Below, one piece after another: positions 7,972 through 15,774 of a stretch of 32,091 nucleotides of DNA (within the stretch, counting starts at the first letter, position 1; every line of letters starts with the position of its first letter). Source of the stretch: Thermoplasmata archaeon (GTDB lineage: Archaea; Thermoplasmatota; Thermoplasmata; Lutacidiplasmatales; UBA184); NCBI GenBank assembly GCA_021809545.1, contig JAKAYL010000018.1, positions 1 to 32,091 on the forward strand. The letters run 5' to 3'. Below the pieces are notes generated by a model. That model was not told where the DNA came from. It worked only from the letters and a program-made list of their open reading frames with translations, and made no database searches. The position numbers and the translations under genes are program-made.

Positions 7972-9003
7972 CTAAGTTGCTCTGGACGGACTCGGGGTGA
8001 GCGCGAAGACCCATCGGGTGAGGCTTGCGTGGACCCGGAGAGGGATGGGGGGGAACTCGAGCGTCCACTCGGACAACGCGGCGCCCGGGAGATGATCCAC
8101 CGGGAGCATGAGCACCAGCCGGCCCCCGGGTCGCACGAGCGGGCGCAGGGCGAGGAACGCGCGTTCGACGACTTGCTCCGCCTCCTCTCCGTGCGTCGAG
8201 GAGGCCCGTCCGTACGGGGGATCGGTGACGATCGCATCCACGGGGAAGTGGTCCTCCAGCGCCGCGGCGAGCCCGTCGATGTCCGTCTGGGTGAGGGCCG
8301 TCGGGTCCAGCGAGAAGTGCGCGAGGTTGGTCAGGGTTCCCTTGACCATCCGGCTGTCCTTGTCGGCGGCGATCACCCGGTACCCGAGGTTTCCTGCCTC
8401 GATGAGGAGCGCTCCGGTCCCGCAGAAGGGGTCCAGGATCCGGCCCCCGGGCGGGCACGCGGCAAGATTGACCAACCCCCGGGCGAGGAGCGGGGTGAGC
8501 GTGACGGGTTTTCGGAAGGGGAGGTCCGCCGCTTTCCGACGGCAGAGGGAGAGTCGGGCCGTCCGGGCCACCTCCCGGGAGAGGGCGAGGCTTTCCGGAT
8601 CGGTCGACCCGCGGTGGAGCACGTACGCCCTCTCGGGATCCTCCAGGTCGACCCTGCCTCCCCCCTGCACGAAGCTGCGGCCGAGCGTGACGACCCACTC
8701 GTCAGGGATCCGATTTCCCGAAGCCGGGCGGAGGGCCCCCGTCCCCCCGGACTTCCCCTCCTCCTTGAGGGCGGCAGCGAGGTCCGCTAGGGTCCCGGTG
8801 GTGAGAGGAAGGAGCAGCCGGTGGGTGAAGGCAAGCCGTCGGGCGACCTCCTCGATGCGGTCGGTGTCGAAGGCCACCACCCTTTCCCCCCACGCGACCG
8901 GCCGGGGTTCTGGGGAGGTGGATCCCAGGGTCCGGAGGACGGCCTCCAGCTCCTGCCGGGCCAGTTCGACCGAGTACCCGGCGAGCTCCGCCCAGTACCT
9001 CAT
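7972..9003 (-). CDS. trmG10: tRNA (guanine(10)-N2)-dimethyltransferase (TrmG10 family)
   Basis: The 343-residue protein matches the archaeal Trm-G10 enzyme, which makes m2G/m2,2G at position 10 of tRNA with S-adenosylmethionine. The N-terminal half (MRYWAELAGYSVELARQELE..., to about 130) is the NTD/THUMP RNA-binding part. The Rossmann methylase half has motif I LDPFCGTGALLIEAG starting at about D191, the acidic loop AADKDSRM, and motif IV TDPPYGRASS at D261-G265, the DPPY typical of N2-guanine methylases. Its ATG (9003) overlaps the stop of the Mut7-C RNase gene in an ATGA, so the two are translationally coupled. The gene name is by family and not by proven substrate. Confidence 0.87.
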   Translation of the reverse strand: MRYWAELAGYSVELARQELEAVLRTLGSTSPEPRPVAWGERVVAFDTDRIEEVARRLAFTHRLLLPLTTGTLADLAAALKEEGKSGGTGALRPASGNRIPDEWVVTLGRSFVQGGGRVDLEDPERAYVLHRGSTDPESLALSREVARTARLSLCRRKAADLPFRKPVTLTPLLARGLVNLAACPPGGRILDPFCGTGALLIEAGNLGYRVIAADKDSRMVKGTLTNLAHFSLDPTALTQTDIDGLAAALEDHFPVDAIVTDPPYGRASSTHGEEAEQVVERAFLALRPLVRPGGRLVLMLPVDHLPGAALSEWTLEFPPIPLRVHASLTRWVFALTPSPSRAT

Positions 9004-9485
9004 GGGTGCGTCCCGAAGGCCCGCTCGAAGGTGGCCCGGATCTCGCTCGTGTGGCTGCCCTCCCAGTAGGCATGTCCGCAGAGGGAGCAGACCATGACCG
9101 GGTCGGGGCTCATCCAGATGTGCTCCGGGACCCCCTTGGGGGGGACGGGAGTGGAACGGTCGGCGGACTGGAGCCGTCCGTTGCACGACGTGCAGCGGGT
9201 GAACTCGACCTCCGTGCGGAGCTGGGGAAAGGCCCGGCGGACCTCGGTGAGCTGTGCCTCCACGAAGGGGGAGTGGAGCAGAAGCGCCCGCTGTTTTCCC
9301 CGGCGGGCGAGGAGCTCGTCGCGTGTGAGGATCGTCCGTCCTTCGGTGCGGGCCTGCTCGAGGATATCCCCGTCCTTCCTGTGGAGGGCGTAGACCACAT
9401 CGTAGCCGAGGAACCGGAGGTAGCGGGCCAGCTTCCCGAGCATCTCGTCCGCGATCCAGCGGAGCTCCTCTCCCGTCCCCTCCAT
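9000..9485 (-). CDS. Mut7-C RNase domain protein with zinc ribbon
   Basis: 161 residues of the Mut7-C family, a PIN-like nuclease fold joined to a zinc ribbon. The N-terminal signature is clear: IADEMLGKLARYLRFLGYDV (11-30), with acidic residues D13/E14, D38, D40 and D56 (TILTRDELLARR) as candidate metal ligands for RNA cleavage. The C-terminal ribbon uses C98/C101 (CTSC) and C133/C136 (CSLCGHAYW). Family members are presumed RNases; substrate is unknown. It is first in a unit with trmG10 through an ATGA overlap, which suggests a role in tRNA processing or quality control (inference). The start at 9485 lies 34 bases from the centre of a TATA box shared with the divergent mutase gene. Confidence 0.85.
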   Translation of the reverse strand: MEGTGEELRWIADEMLGKLARYLRFLGYDVVYALHRKDGDILEQARTEGRTILTRDELLARRGKQRALLLHSPFVEAQLTEVRRAFPQLRTEVEFTRCTSCNGRLQSADRSTPVPPKGVPEHIWMSPDPVMVCSLCGHAYWEGSHTSEIRATFERAFGTHP

Positions 9486-9514
9486 CCCGGTCCCTCCCCG
9501 TCCCCCAGTGATGG

Positions 9515-9523
9515 ATATATATT
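9515..9523. promoter_or_regulatory. Shared bidirectional TATA box
   Basis: ATATATATT is the only AT-rich block between two divergent genes. Its centre (9519) lies 34 bases from the minus-strand ATG (9485) and 35 bases from the plus-strand ATG (9554). It reads as a TATA box on both strands, so both genes likely use it, with leaders of about 8 bases. Flanks GATGG on the right and CCATC-complement on the left (ATGG...GATGG) may help set direction. Confidence 0.6.
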
Positions 9524-9553
9524 GATGGTTCTACTCTGACTCGAATCCTGGGC

Positions 9554-10927
9554 ATGTTCGGTACGAACGGCATCCGAGAAGTGGTCGGGCAGAAGCTCAC
9601 GGTCCGGTTTGTGACCGATCTGGCCTCTGCTGTGGCCTACGTGCATCCCGGGCCCGGTCCTGCCGTCGTGGGCACCGACGCCCGCACCTCCAGCCCTGCC
9701 CTCGGGAGGGTCGTCTCCGGAGCGCTGTCGATGGCCGGGCTCAAGGTCCTCGAGATCGGTGTCCTCCCGACCCCGGCCATCCAGTACAACGTCAAGGCCC
9801 TGCGGGCCACCTTCGGTCTCATCGTCACCGCCTCCCACAACCCCCCCGAATTCAACGGCCTGAAGGGCATAGCCCCCGACGGGCTCGAGTTCACCAAGGA
9901 GACCGAGCGGGCCGTGGAGGCGGCCTACGCCGGGGGCAAGTTCCTCGCCCAACCCTACGACCGGATCGGGGAGATCGGGCAGGACACCCAGGGCGCCTCC
10001 CGATACGTCGAGGGGATCCTTTCCCGGGTCTCCGGGGACGCCATCCGGAAGCGGAAGCTCCGGGTCGTCCTTGATTGCAGCAACGGGGCCTCCGTCGTCA
10101 CGAGCCCGATGCTCCTCGCCCGGCTGGGAGCACGCTACGTCACGCTCAACGCGAACCCCGACGGGACCTTCCCTGGGCACAACTCGGAGCCCACGGAGGA
10201 CAACCTGCAGGGCCTCGTGCAGTACGTCCGGACCGCGGGCGCGGATTTCGGTGTGGCCCACGACGGGGACGCCGACCGGGCGGTCTTCGTCGACGAGAGG
10301 GGGGTCTATGTTCCCGGGGAGAAGATCCTGACGCTCCTCGCACGCGAGACCATCAAGCTCAACGGCGGAGGGACCGTCGTCACCCCGGTCACCTCCTCGG
10401 ACGCCGTCGCCGAGGTCATCGCACCCTACGGGGGCAAGGTCCATTTCACCCGGGTCGGCTCCCCGGTCGTCTCCCGCGCGATGCAGGAGCAGAAGGGGGC
10501 CTTCGGTGGGGAGGAGAACGGCGGTCTCATCTTCGCCGACCACCAGCTGGCGAGGGACGGGGCGATGTCCCTCGCCCGGGTGATGGACGTCCTCGTCTCC
10601 TCCGGCCGGACCCTCTCCCAGCTCGTGGCCGATCTTCCGCCCTACCACCTCGTGAAGCGGAAGGTGCGCTGCCCGATCGCCCTCCGGGAGAAGGTGCTGG
10701 CCGAGATCCCGGCCCTCATGGACCGGGGCAACGCCTCCGAGGTATCGACGCTCGACGGTGTCAAGGTCCGCACCCCCGAGGGATGGGTCCTCGTGCGTCC
10801 CTCCGGCACGGAGCCCATCTACCGTATCTTCGCGGAATCCCGGGACCGTAAGACGGCCGAGGGGATCGCGGAGAAGATGGCGAAGGGCGTGGAATCGCTC
10901 GTCGCCTCGATGGAGGGCGCGGCCTGA
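9554..10927 (+). CDS. glmM: Phosphoglucosamine mutase / phosphohexomutase (GlmM/ManB family)
   Basis: 457 residues with all four domains of the alpha-D-phosphohexomutase family. The phosphoserine loop is TASHNPPEFNG with S94; the metal loop is DGDADR (D237, D239, D241); the sugar-specificity loop is GEENGG (E320-N322); the phosphate-binding loop is RPSGTEP (R415). GEENGG favours glucosamine-1-phosphate or glucose/mannose substrates; archaeal members often handle more than one sugar, so the name is provisional. It would supply sugar phosphates for UDP-GlcNAc or similar nucleotide sugars, consistent with glycan genes nearby. It shares a TATA box with the divergent RNase gene. The permease gene begins two bases after its stop. 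Confidence 0.85.
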   Translation: MFGTNGIREVVGQKLTVRFVTDLASAVAYVHPGPGPAVVGTDARTSSPALGRVVSGALSMAGLKVLEIGVLPTPAIQYNVKALRATFGLIVTASHNPPEFNGLKGIAPDGLEFTKETERAVEAAYAGGKFLAQPYDRIGEIGQDTQGASRYVEGILSRVSGDAIRKRKLRVVLDCSNGASVVTSPMLLARLGARYVTLNANPDGTFPGHNSEPTEDNLQGLVQYVRTAGADFGVAHDGDADRAVFVDERGVYVPGEKILTLLARETIKLNGGGTVVTPVTSSDAVAEVIAPYGGKVHFTRVGSPVVSRAMQEQKGAFGGEENGGLIFADHQLARDGAMSLARVMDVLVSSGRTLSQLVADLPPYHLVKRKVRCPIALREKVLAEIPALMDRGNASEVSTLDGVKVRTPEGWVLVRPSGTEPIYRIFAESRDRKTAEGIAEKMAKGVESLVASMEGAA

Positions 10928-10929
10928 CC

Positions 10930-12306
10930 GTGGCCGGAAAGACCCGAACTCCTCCACGACACATGGGGCTCTTTGAGCTCACGGCGGCGGGTGCCACGTT
11001 CATGGCTCCCGCCTTCTCCCTGGCCTTCATCTTCCCGCTGATCGCAGGGGAGGGCGGTGCCTACGCCCCGGTCGGTGTCGTCCTGGGGGCCCTGGCGGCC
11101 ATCCTCGTCGCCCTCTCCTTTGCCGAGATGTCGAAGTACTACACCCGGGCGGGTGGGGCCTATTCCATGGTCTCGGGCGAGATCTCCCCCCTGGCCGGAT
11201 TCACGGCCGGGTGGGGGCTCACCATTCTCTACCTCGTCGGCCCTGCGATCCCGCTCCTCCTCGTGGTGGACAGCCTGGTCTACCTCCTCTCGATCCCGGT
11301 AGCGATCGTGGTGCCCCTCACCCTGGGCATCGCCCTCGCGGTCTTCACGGTGAACGCCCTGGGCCTGCGCCCCTCGACCCGCATCGCCTTCCTCTTCTTC
11401 CTCGTCGAGGCCGTGATCCTGCTCGTCGTGGCCGCCATCCTCTTCACCAAGCCCGCGGTGAGCGCCCCGGTCGCGGGGAGCCCGCTGGGCATGGTGAGCG
11501 CCGTGGGCTACGCCGCGGTATGGACCGTCTTCCTCTTCCTGGGATTCGAGTCCGTGACGACCTTCTCGGAGGAGGCCCAGGTCCCGCTGCGGGACATCGG
11601 CCGGGGGACGGTCTTCGCGATCGGGATCGCCTCCGCGATCTACCTCGTCTGCTCTCTCGCCTTCACCCGGGCGGTCCCCGTGGCCGACTGGAACCTGGGA
11701 TTCGTGGGCGGGCTCTCGGGATTCATCGGCCCCACCGGCAACACACTCCTTACCCTCGTCGTCCTCACGAGCTCGATGGGGGCCCTCATCGCCGTGGAGA
11801 ACACGTGCGCCCGCCTCTTCTTCGCCATGGGCCGGGACCGGATGCTCCCTCCGCAACTTTCTGTGCTCCTCGGCCGGGGCAACGCCCCGCTCCTCACGCT
11901 CGGGGTATCGGCCATCGTCACCGCGGGACTCATCGCGTGGTTCGAGGGGACCACGGGGAGCCTGGCCGGGCCGGCCGACGTCATCATCGGGATCCTCCCG
12001 GGCATGCTGACCCTGGGGGCCCTCATCGCGTATTTCCTCGTGAGCGTGGCCGCGCTCCTCCGGTTGCGGAAGGAGAAGCGGGGCCCCTTCCTGCTCGTGC
12101 CTCTCGCCGGCACGCTGGTGACCGGCGCCCTCATCGCCATCCAGTTCCTTCCCTCCTCCATCTTCTTCTCCGCGGACACCCTGGTCGGCGTCCTCGTCTG
12201 GTTCCTGATCGGAGCCGTCCTCCTCCTGGGAAGCCGGCGGGTCTTCGGCCAGAAGGCCCGGACCCCGGAGGAGCCTCAGGTGGCGGTGCCTCCTAGTGTA
12301 AGTTAA
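10930..12306 (+). CDS. APC superfamily amino acid permease
   Basis: 458 residues that form about 12 membrane helices, with the APC opening GLFELTAAGATFMAPAFSLAF (residues 12-32) and the conserved glycine/serine break of helix 1. Helix 3 to 6 features such as GGAYSMVSGEISPLAGFTAGW and FLGFESVTTFSEEAQVPLRDIGRG, with the FE helix-6 motif typical of amino acid/polyamine transporters, are clear. It would carry an amino acid or amine across the membrane by ion symport or exchange; substrate is unknown. The GTG at 10930 is two bases after the mutase stop, so the genes share an mRNA. An ATG at 10963 is an alternative start that would trim 11 residues before helix 1. Confidence 0.85.
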   Translation: MAGKTRTPPRHMGLFELTAAGATFMAPAFSLAFIFPLIAGEGGAYAPVGVVLGALAAILVALSFAEMSKYYTRAGGAYSMVSGEISPLAGFTAGWGLTILYLVGPAIPLLLVVDSLVYLLSIPVAIVVPLTLGIALAVFTVNALGLRPSTRIAFLFFLVEAVILLVVAAILFTKPAVSAPVAGSPLGMVSAVGYAAVWTVFLFLGFESVTTFSEEAQVPLRDIGRGTVFAIGIASAIYLVCSLAFTRAVPVADWNLGFVGGLSGFIGPTGNTLLTLVVLTSSMGALIAVENTCARLFFAMGRDRMLPPQLSVLLGRGNAPLLTLGVSAIVTAGLIAWFEGTTGSLAGPADVIIGILPGMLTLGALIAYFLVSVAALLRLRKEKRGPFLLVPLAGTLVTGALIAIQFLPSSIFFSADTLVGVLVWFLIGAVLLLGSRRVFGQKARTPEEPQVAVPPSVS

Positions 12307-12307
12307 G

Positions 12308-12315
12308 CTTATTTA
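12308..12315 (+). promoter_or_regulatory. TATA box for the 12337 operon
   Basis: CTTATTTA, preceded by GTTAAG, is centred 26 bases before the ATG at 12337. The spacing implies a leaderless mRNA and rejects the ATG at 12316 that overlaps the expected start site. Confidence 0.6.
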
Positions 12316-12336
12316 GTGAGATATCTTATAACCGCC

Positions 12337-12921
12337 ATGGCCGCGGAGAACTACGTCATCCTGAAGTCCATCCATCCCACCTGGTGCACCACCCAACTTC
12401 CCGGAGAGGTCGCGGAGCTCCTGGGCAGCTCCGCCGAGGACTTGAAGGGACTGCACCGTCCGGCCCGCTCCCTGGCCTTCCTCGCCCGGGGGCAGGGCAC
12501 CCTGAGGGTCCTGAGCCTCTTCCGCTCCTCGGATCTCCTTCAGCGCGAGATGCGGGAGAACCGGGTGGTAGCGACCGCCCAATTGACGGACAAGCTCGTC
12601 TTCAACATCCCGGCGGCAGTGGAGGAGTACCTCGGGCTGGTCTCCTTCCCGCGGGAGACCCCGAGCACCCGGGGGACGGACGACATGATCGTCTGGTTCA
12701 TGCCCGAAGAGGAATACTATGAGTACCGGGACCTTACCCGGGACAAGTCCCCCTTCTCGGCGCTCTCCTCTGGGCAGACGCCTCGGGTGTATCTCACCAA
12801 GTCGATCTTCTCTGCCCTCCGTCCCTCGCTCTCGGAAGAGGAGGGTCTCAAGGTCCGGCCCGCCCGGAGCTCGGGTACCTCCGGCCGTAAAGCCTCCTCC
12901 GCTTCCGCCCGGGGAGGCTGA
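12337..12921 (+). CDS. Uncharacterised protein, possible AbrB-like repeats
   Basis: I do not recognise this 194-residue protein. The start at 12337 follows from the TATA spacing and excludes seven codons of a longer frame. Two segments look alike and resemble an AbrB/SpoVT swapped-hairpin pattern: TTQLPGEVAELLGSS (about 19-33) and LVFNIPAAVEEYLGLVSF (about 88-105), each with P-x-x-V-x-E-x-L-G. A third similar strand RVYLTKSIFSALRP occurs near residue 150. The C-terminal tail from about 165 is rich in S, R and G and looks disordered. There is no signal peptide or membrane segment. It heads an operon with the SLOG and Nudix genes (7- and 6-base gaps), so a DNA-binding or adaptor role in nucleotide handling is conceivable but unproven. 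Confidence 0.55.
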   Translation: MAAENYVILKSIHPTWCTTQLPGEVAELLGSSAEDLKGLHRPARSLAFLARGQGTLRVLSLFRSSDLLQREMRENRVVATAQLTDKLVFNIPAAVEEYLGLVSFPRETPSTRGTDDMIVWFMPEEEYYEYRDLTRDKSPFSALSSGQTPRVYLTKSIFSALRPSLSEEEGLKVRPARSSGTSGRKASSASARGG

Positions 12922-12928
12922 ACCTCGG

Positions 12929-13462
12929 ATGCCGCGGGCCACGAACTTGTTGAAGAAGGCGGAGTCGCTCATCCCACGTCCTCTGATCCTAGGGATCATC
13001 GGGGGCGGAGACCCTCCTCTTGAGGCGCTGCGCGCGGCAGAGCAGGTCGGCGAACTCGCCGCGAAGCGGGGGGCTATCATCCTCTGTGGGGGGCTGGGCG
13101 GGGTCATGGAGGCAGCCTGCAAGGGGGCCGCCAAGGCCGGCGGCCTCACCCTCGGGGTCCTTCCGGGCACCGACCGGGACACGGCCAATCCCTACGTTGC
13201 GATCCCCATCGTCACCGCGATGAGCACCGCCCGCAACGCGATCATCGTGCGGTCGGCCGACGCCCTCATCGCCATCGACGGGAGTTTCGGCACGCTCACA
13301 GAGATCGCCTATGCCTTGGACCTTGGGCGGAAGGTTCTCCTCCTCAACAGCTGGCCCGTGGACCGCCTGGGGGTCGACGGGGACCTCTTCGAGAAGGTCT
13401 CAACTCCCCAGGGAGCGGTCGACCGGGCCCTCGTCCTGGCCGAGGAAAACCGGAGGCGCTGA
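12929..13462 (+). CDS. SLOG-fold protein (TIGR00725-type, LOG/DprA-like)
   Basis: A 177-residue Rossmann-like protein with the SLOG pattern: LGIIGGGDPPLEALRAAEQV near the N-terminus, LCGGLGGVMEAACKGAAKAGG (about 52-72), the nucleotide-phosphate turn LPGTDRDTANPYVAIPIVT, and DALIAIDGSFGTLTEIAYAL (about 112-131). Members of this family include LOG phosphoribohydrolases, DprA and molybdenum cofactor carriers; the PGGxGTxxE signature of cytokinin-type LOG enzymes is replaced by DGSFGTLTE, which suits the TIGR00725/SLOG-cluster-4 group. It probably binds a nucleotide or nucleotide-derived cofactor. It lies 7 bases after the unknown gene and 6 bases before the Nudix gene, a pairing that suggests nucleotide or cofactor clean-up. 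Confidence 0.72.
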   Translation: MPRATNLLKKAESLIPRPLILGIIGGGDPPLEALRAAEQVGELAAKRGAIILCGGLGGVMEAACKGAAKAGGLTLGVLPGTDRDTANPYVAIPIVTAMSTARNAIIVRSADALIAIDGSFGTLTEIAYALDLGRKVLLLNSWPVDRLGVDGDLFEKVSTPQGAVDRALVLAEENRRR

Positions 13463-13468
13463 GACCCG

Positions 13469-13984
13469 ATGTCCGCGGAGCGCACGGCGGCCGTCCTCGT
13501 GGTCTTCCGGAAGGACGGGGACCTCCGCGAGGTGCTGCTCATCCGCCGGGCCGAACGGGAGGGAGATCCGTGGTCGGGCCAGCTCGCATTTCCGGGGGGA
13601 CATTTCGACCCGGGGGACATCGACCTCCGCGCGACCGCGCTCCGGGAAGCCACCGAGGAGGTCGGGCTGGATCCCCGCCGCTTGCGTGGGGAACCCCGGT
13701 TCGCGGGCTCTCGGAACCCCGGGAACCGGAGGGACCTTGTCGTCAGCGTTTACGTCTCGGAGATCGAAGACGGGGCCGGAACGGACCTGCATCCGGGTCC
13801 GGAAGCCTCCGAGGTCCTCTGGGTGCCCGTCCGGGGGCTGGAACGGGTGGTGCGGAAGGTCCCGCTCCCCGGCCGCGGCATGGACCTCGAGGTGGACGGT
13901 TTCGCCTCGGGGAAGCTCTTCATCTGGGGCCTGACGTACCGCATCCTCTCCGATCTCCTGGGTCAGGGCGTCGACACGCAGTGA
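13469..13984 (+). CDS. Nudix hydrolase, CoA-diphosphatase (NudL) like
   Basis: 171 residues with a Nudix box in GHFDPGDIDLRATALREATE followed by EVGLD (about 48-72; catalytic REATEEVG). The preceding LLIRRAEREGDPWSGQLAFPGG is the UPF0035 signature of the NudL/NUDT7 group, which cleaves coenzyme A and its esters to 3',5'-ADP and phosphopantetheine. The first glutamate of the box is replaced by D in the PGD stretch, as is common in that group. The call to CoA rests on this motif only. It is the last gene of a three-gene operon; a coaBC gene for CoA synthesis lies nearby on the opposite strand, which may or may not be meaningful. Confidence 0.78.
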   Translation: MSAERTAAVLVVFRKDGDLREVLLIRRAEREGDPWSGQLAFPGGHFDPGDIDLRATALREATEEVGLDPRRLRGEPRFAGSRNPGNRRDLVVSVYVSEIEDGAGTDLHPGPEASEVLWVPVRGLERVVRKVPLPGRGMDLEVDGFASGKLFIWGLTYRILSDLLGQGVDTQ

Positions 13985-14004
13985 CCCCGGACTCTGAGAG
14001 GGTA

Positions 14005-14022
14005 CTTGGGTGGATGCCCAGG
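14005..14022. terminator. Weak hairpin between convergent genes
   Basis: CTTGGG (14005-14010) and CCCAGG (14017-14022) form a 6-bp stem including one G-T pair, in the 107-base gap between the Nudix gene and hutU stops. There is no clear T-tract; a candidate only. Confidence 0.25.
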
Positions 14023-14091
14023 CCAGAACTTTGCGTGTCCCCTAGAGCCCCTGTCCGGTAACAGCAGGCCACTTCGCTTGGGCTTCGGCGG

Positions 14092-15774
14092 TTAGGCCGG
14101 ACCCTGCTTCGGGTTGGGAGGGCTGAGCAGGCGGAAGCGTCCGGACTTCGCGACCTCGAGGGAGGTGGCGTAGCCGGCGTCCGCGTGGCGGACGACCCCG
14201 ATGCCGGGGTCCGAGTTGAGGACCCGGGAGATCTTCCGGTCGGCCTCATCCGTTCCGTCGGCGACGATGACGAGACCCGCGTGGATGGAGTTCCCGATCC
14301 CGACGCCGCCCCCGTGGTGGACGGAGACCCAGGTGGCCCCGCTCGCGGTGTTGAGGAGCGCGTTCAGGATGGGCCAGTCGGCGATCGCGTCCGAACCGTC
14401 CTGCATGGCCTCGGTCTCCCGGTAGGGAGAGGCCACGGCCCCCGTGTCGTGGTGGTCCCGTCCGATGGCGATGGGGGCGGAGAGCTCCTCCCGGTGGACC
14501 ATTTCGTTGACCAGGTGCCCGAACCGTTCCCGGTCACCGTAGCGCATGTAGCAGATCCGGGCCGGGAGCCCTTGGAAGTGGACCGTCTTTCCGGCGAGAC
14601 GGATCCACCGGCAGAGGTCCGCCTCGTGAGCGAACTCCTTGAGGATCATCTCGTCGATCTTGTGGATGTCGGAAGGTTCCCCGCTCAGGGCGACCCAACG
14701 GAAGGGCCCGGAGCCGACGGCAAAGAGGGGACGGATGTACTGCGGGACGTAGCCGGGGATGTCGAAGGCGTTCTCGAGGCCGCCTTCCTTGGCCCGGGTC
14801 CGGAAATTGTTCCCATAGTCGAAGGCCCTTGCCCCGCGCCGGATCATCTCGAGGATCGCTTTCGCCTCGAGGACGATCGCGCGGTAGACCTCGCTCTTGT
14901 AGCGCTCGGGCTCCCGCTCGCGGAACCAACGGGCCTCACCGGGGCTGTAGCCGATCGGGAGGTAGCCCACGCTGAGGTCGTGGGCGGCCGTCTGGTCGCT
15001 CACGATGTCGGGCGTGATCTTGCGACGGATGAGCTCCGGGTAGACCTCGGCCGCGTTGGCGAGGAGGCCGATGGAGAGGGGCTTCCCCTTCTGGAGCGCT
15101 TCGTCCTTCATCGCGAGGGCCTCGTCAAGCGACGGAGCCTGGACGTCCAGGTACCGCTTGTCGAGCCGGCGCTCGATGGCCCGCTCGTCGACGTCGACGA
15201 AGAGGCCGACCCCCTCAAGGAGGGTGGTCGCGAGCGGCTGGGCCCCTCCCATCTCCCCGAGGCCGGAGGACAGGAACCACTTCCCCTTGAGGGTCTGCTG
15301 ATGGAACTCGATGCGGGCGAGGGACGCGAGGGTCTCGTAGGTGCCCTGGAGGATCCCCTGGCTGCCGATGTAGATCCAGCTTCCCGCGGTCATCTGTCCG
15401 AACATCGTGAGCCCCTTGCGCTCGAGCTCCCAGAAGATATCGTCGGTCGCCCAGTGGGGTACGACCATCGCGTTGGAAAGGAGGACCCGTGGGGCGTCCC
15501 GGTGGGTGGGGAAGACCCCGACGGGCTTCCCAGACTGGATGAGGAGGGTCTCGTCGTCGTGGAGGTCCTTGAGGGCGGCGACGATCCGGTCGAAATCGTC
15601 CCAGGACCGGGCCGCCTTCCCGCGGCCGCCGTAGACGATCAGGTGGTCCGGGTCCCGGGCCACCTCGGGGTCGAGGTTGTTCATGAGGAGCCGGAGCGCG
15701 GCCTCCTGTTGCCAGCCGCGGGCGTGGAGCTTCTTCCCTCGGGGCGCGGTGACGACCCTAGGCTCCGAGGTCAT
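14092..15774 (-). CDS. hutU: Urocanate hydratase
   Basis: The 560-residue length and motifs match urocanase, which converts urocanate to 4-imidazolone-5-propionate in histidine breakdown using tightly bound NAD+. Visible hallmarks are [10 protein letters not shown] near 50, [18 protein letters not shown] region near 130, [12 protein letters not shown] (about 170), SDQTAAHD (about 262), and the active-site [18 protein letters not shown] with C408, equivalent to the catalytic cysteine of Pseudomonas urocanase. [17 protein letters not shown] (about 498) is also conserved. The ATG overlaps the coaBC stop as ATGA, so it is translated from the coaBC message. No histidase, imidazolonepropionase or formiminoglutamate enzyme genes lie in the window, so the rest of the pathway must be elsewhere. 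Confidence 0.95.
   Translation of the reverse strand: MTSEPRVVTAPRGKKLHARGWQQEAALRLLMNNLDPEVARDPDHLIVYGGRGKAARSWDDFDRIVAALKDLHDDETLLIQSGKPVGVFPTHRDAPRVLLSNAMVVPHWATDDIFWELERKGLTMFGQMTAGSWIYIGSQGILQGTYETLASLARIEFHQQTLKGKWFLSSGLGEMGGAQPLATTLLEGVGLFVDVDERAIERRLDKRYLDVQAPSLDEALAMKDEALQKGKPLSIGLLANAAEVYPELIRRKITPDIVSDQTAAHDLSVGYLPIGYSPGEARWFREREPERYKSEVYRAIVLEAKAILEMIRRGARAFDYGNNFRTRAKEGGLENAFDIPGYVPQYIRPLFAVGSGPFRWVALSGEPSDIHKIDEMILKEFAHEADLCRWIRLAGKTVHFQGLPARICYMRYGDRERFGHLVNEMVHREELSAPIAIGRDHHDTGAVASPYRETEAMQDGSDAIADWPILNALLNTASGATWVSVHHGGGVGIGNSIHAGLVIVADGTDEADRKISRVLNSDPGIGVVRHADAGYATSLEVAKSGRFRLLSPPNPKQGPA

Noticed and set aside
8029-9539. Several plus-strand frames opposite trmG10 and the RNase
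   Set aside because: No domains and biased composition; trmG10 and Mut7-C motifs are on the minus strand.
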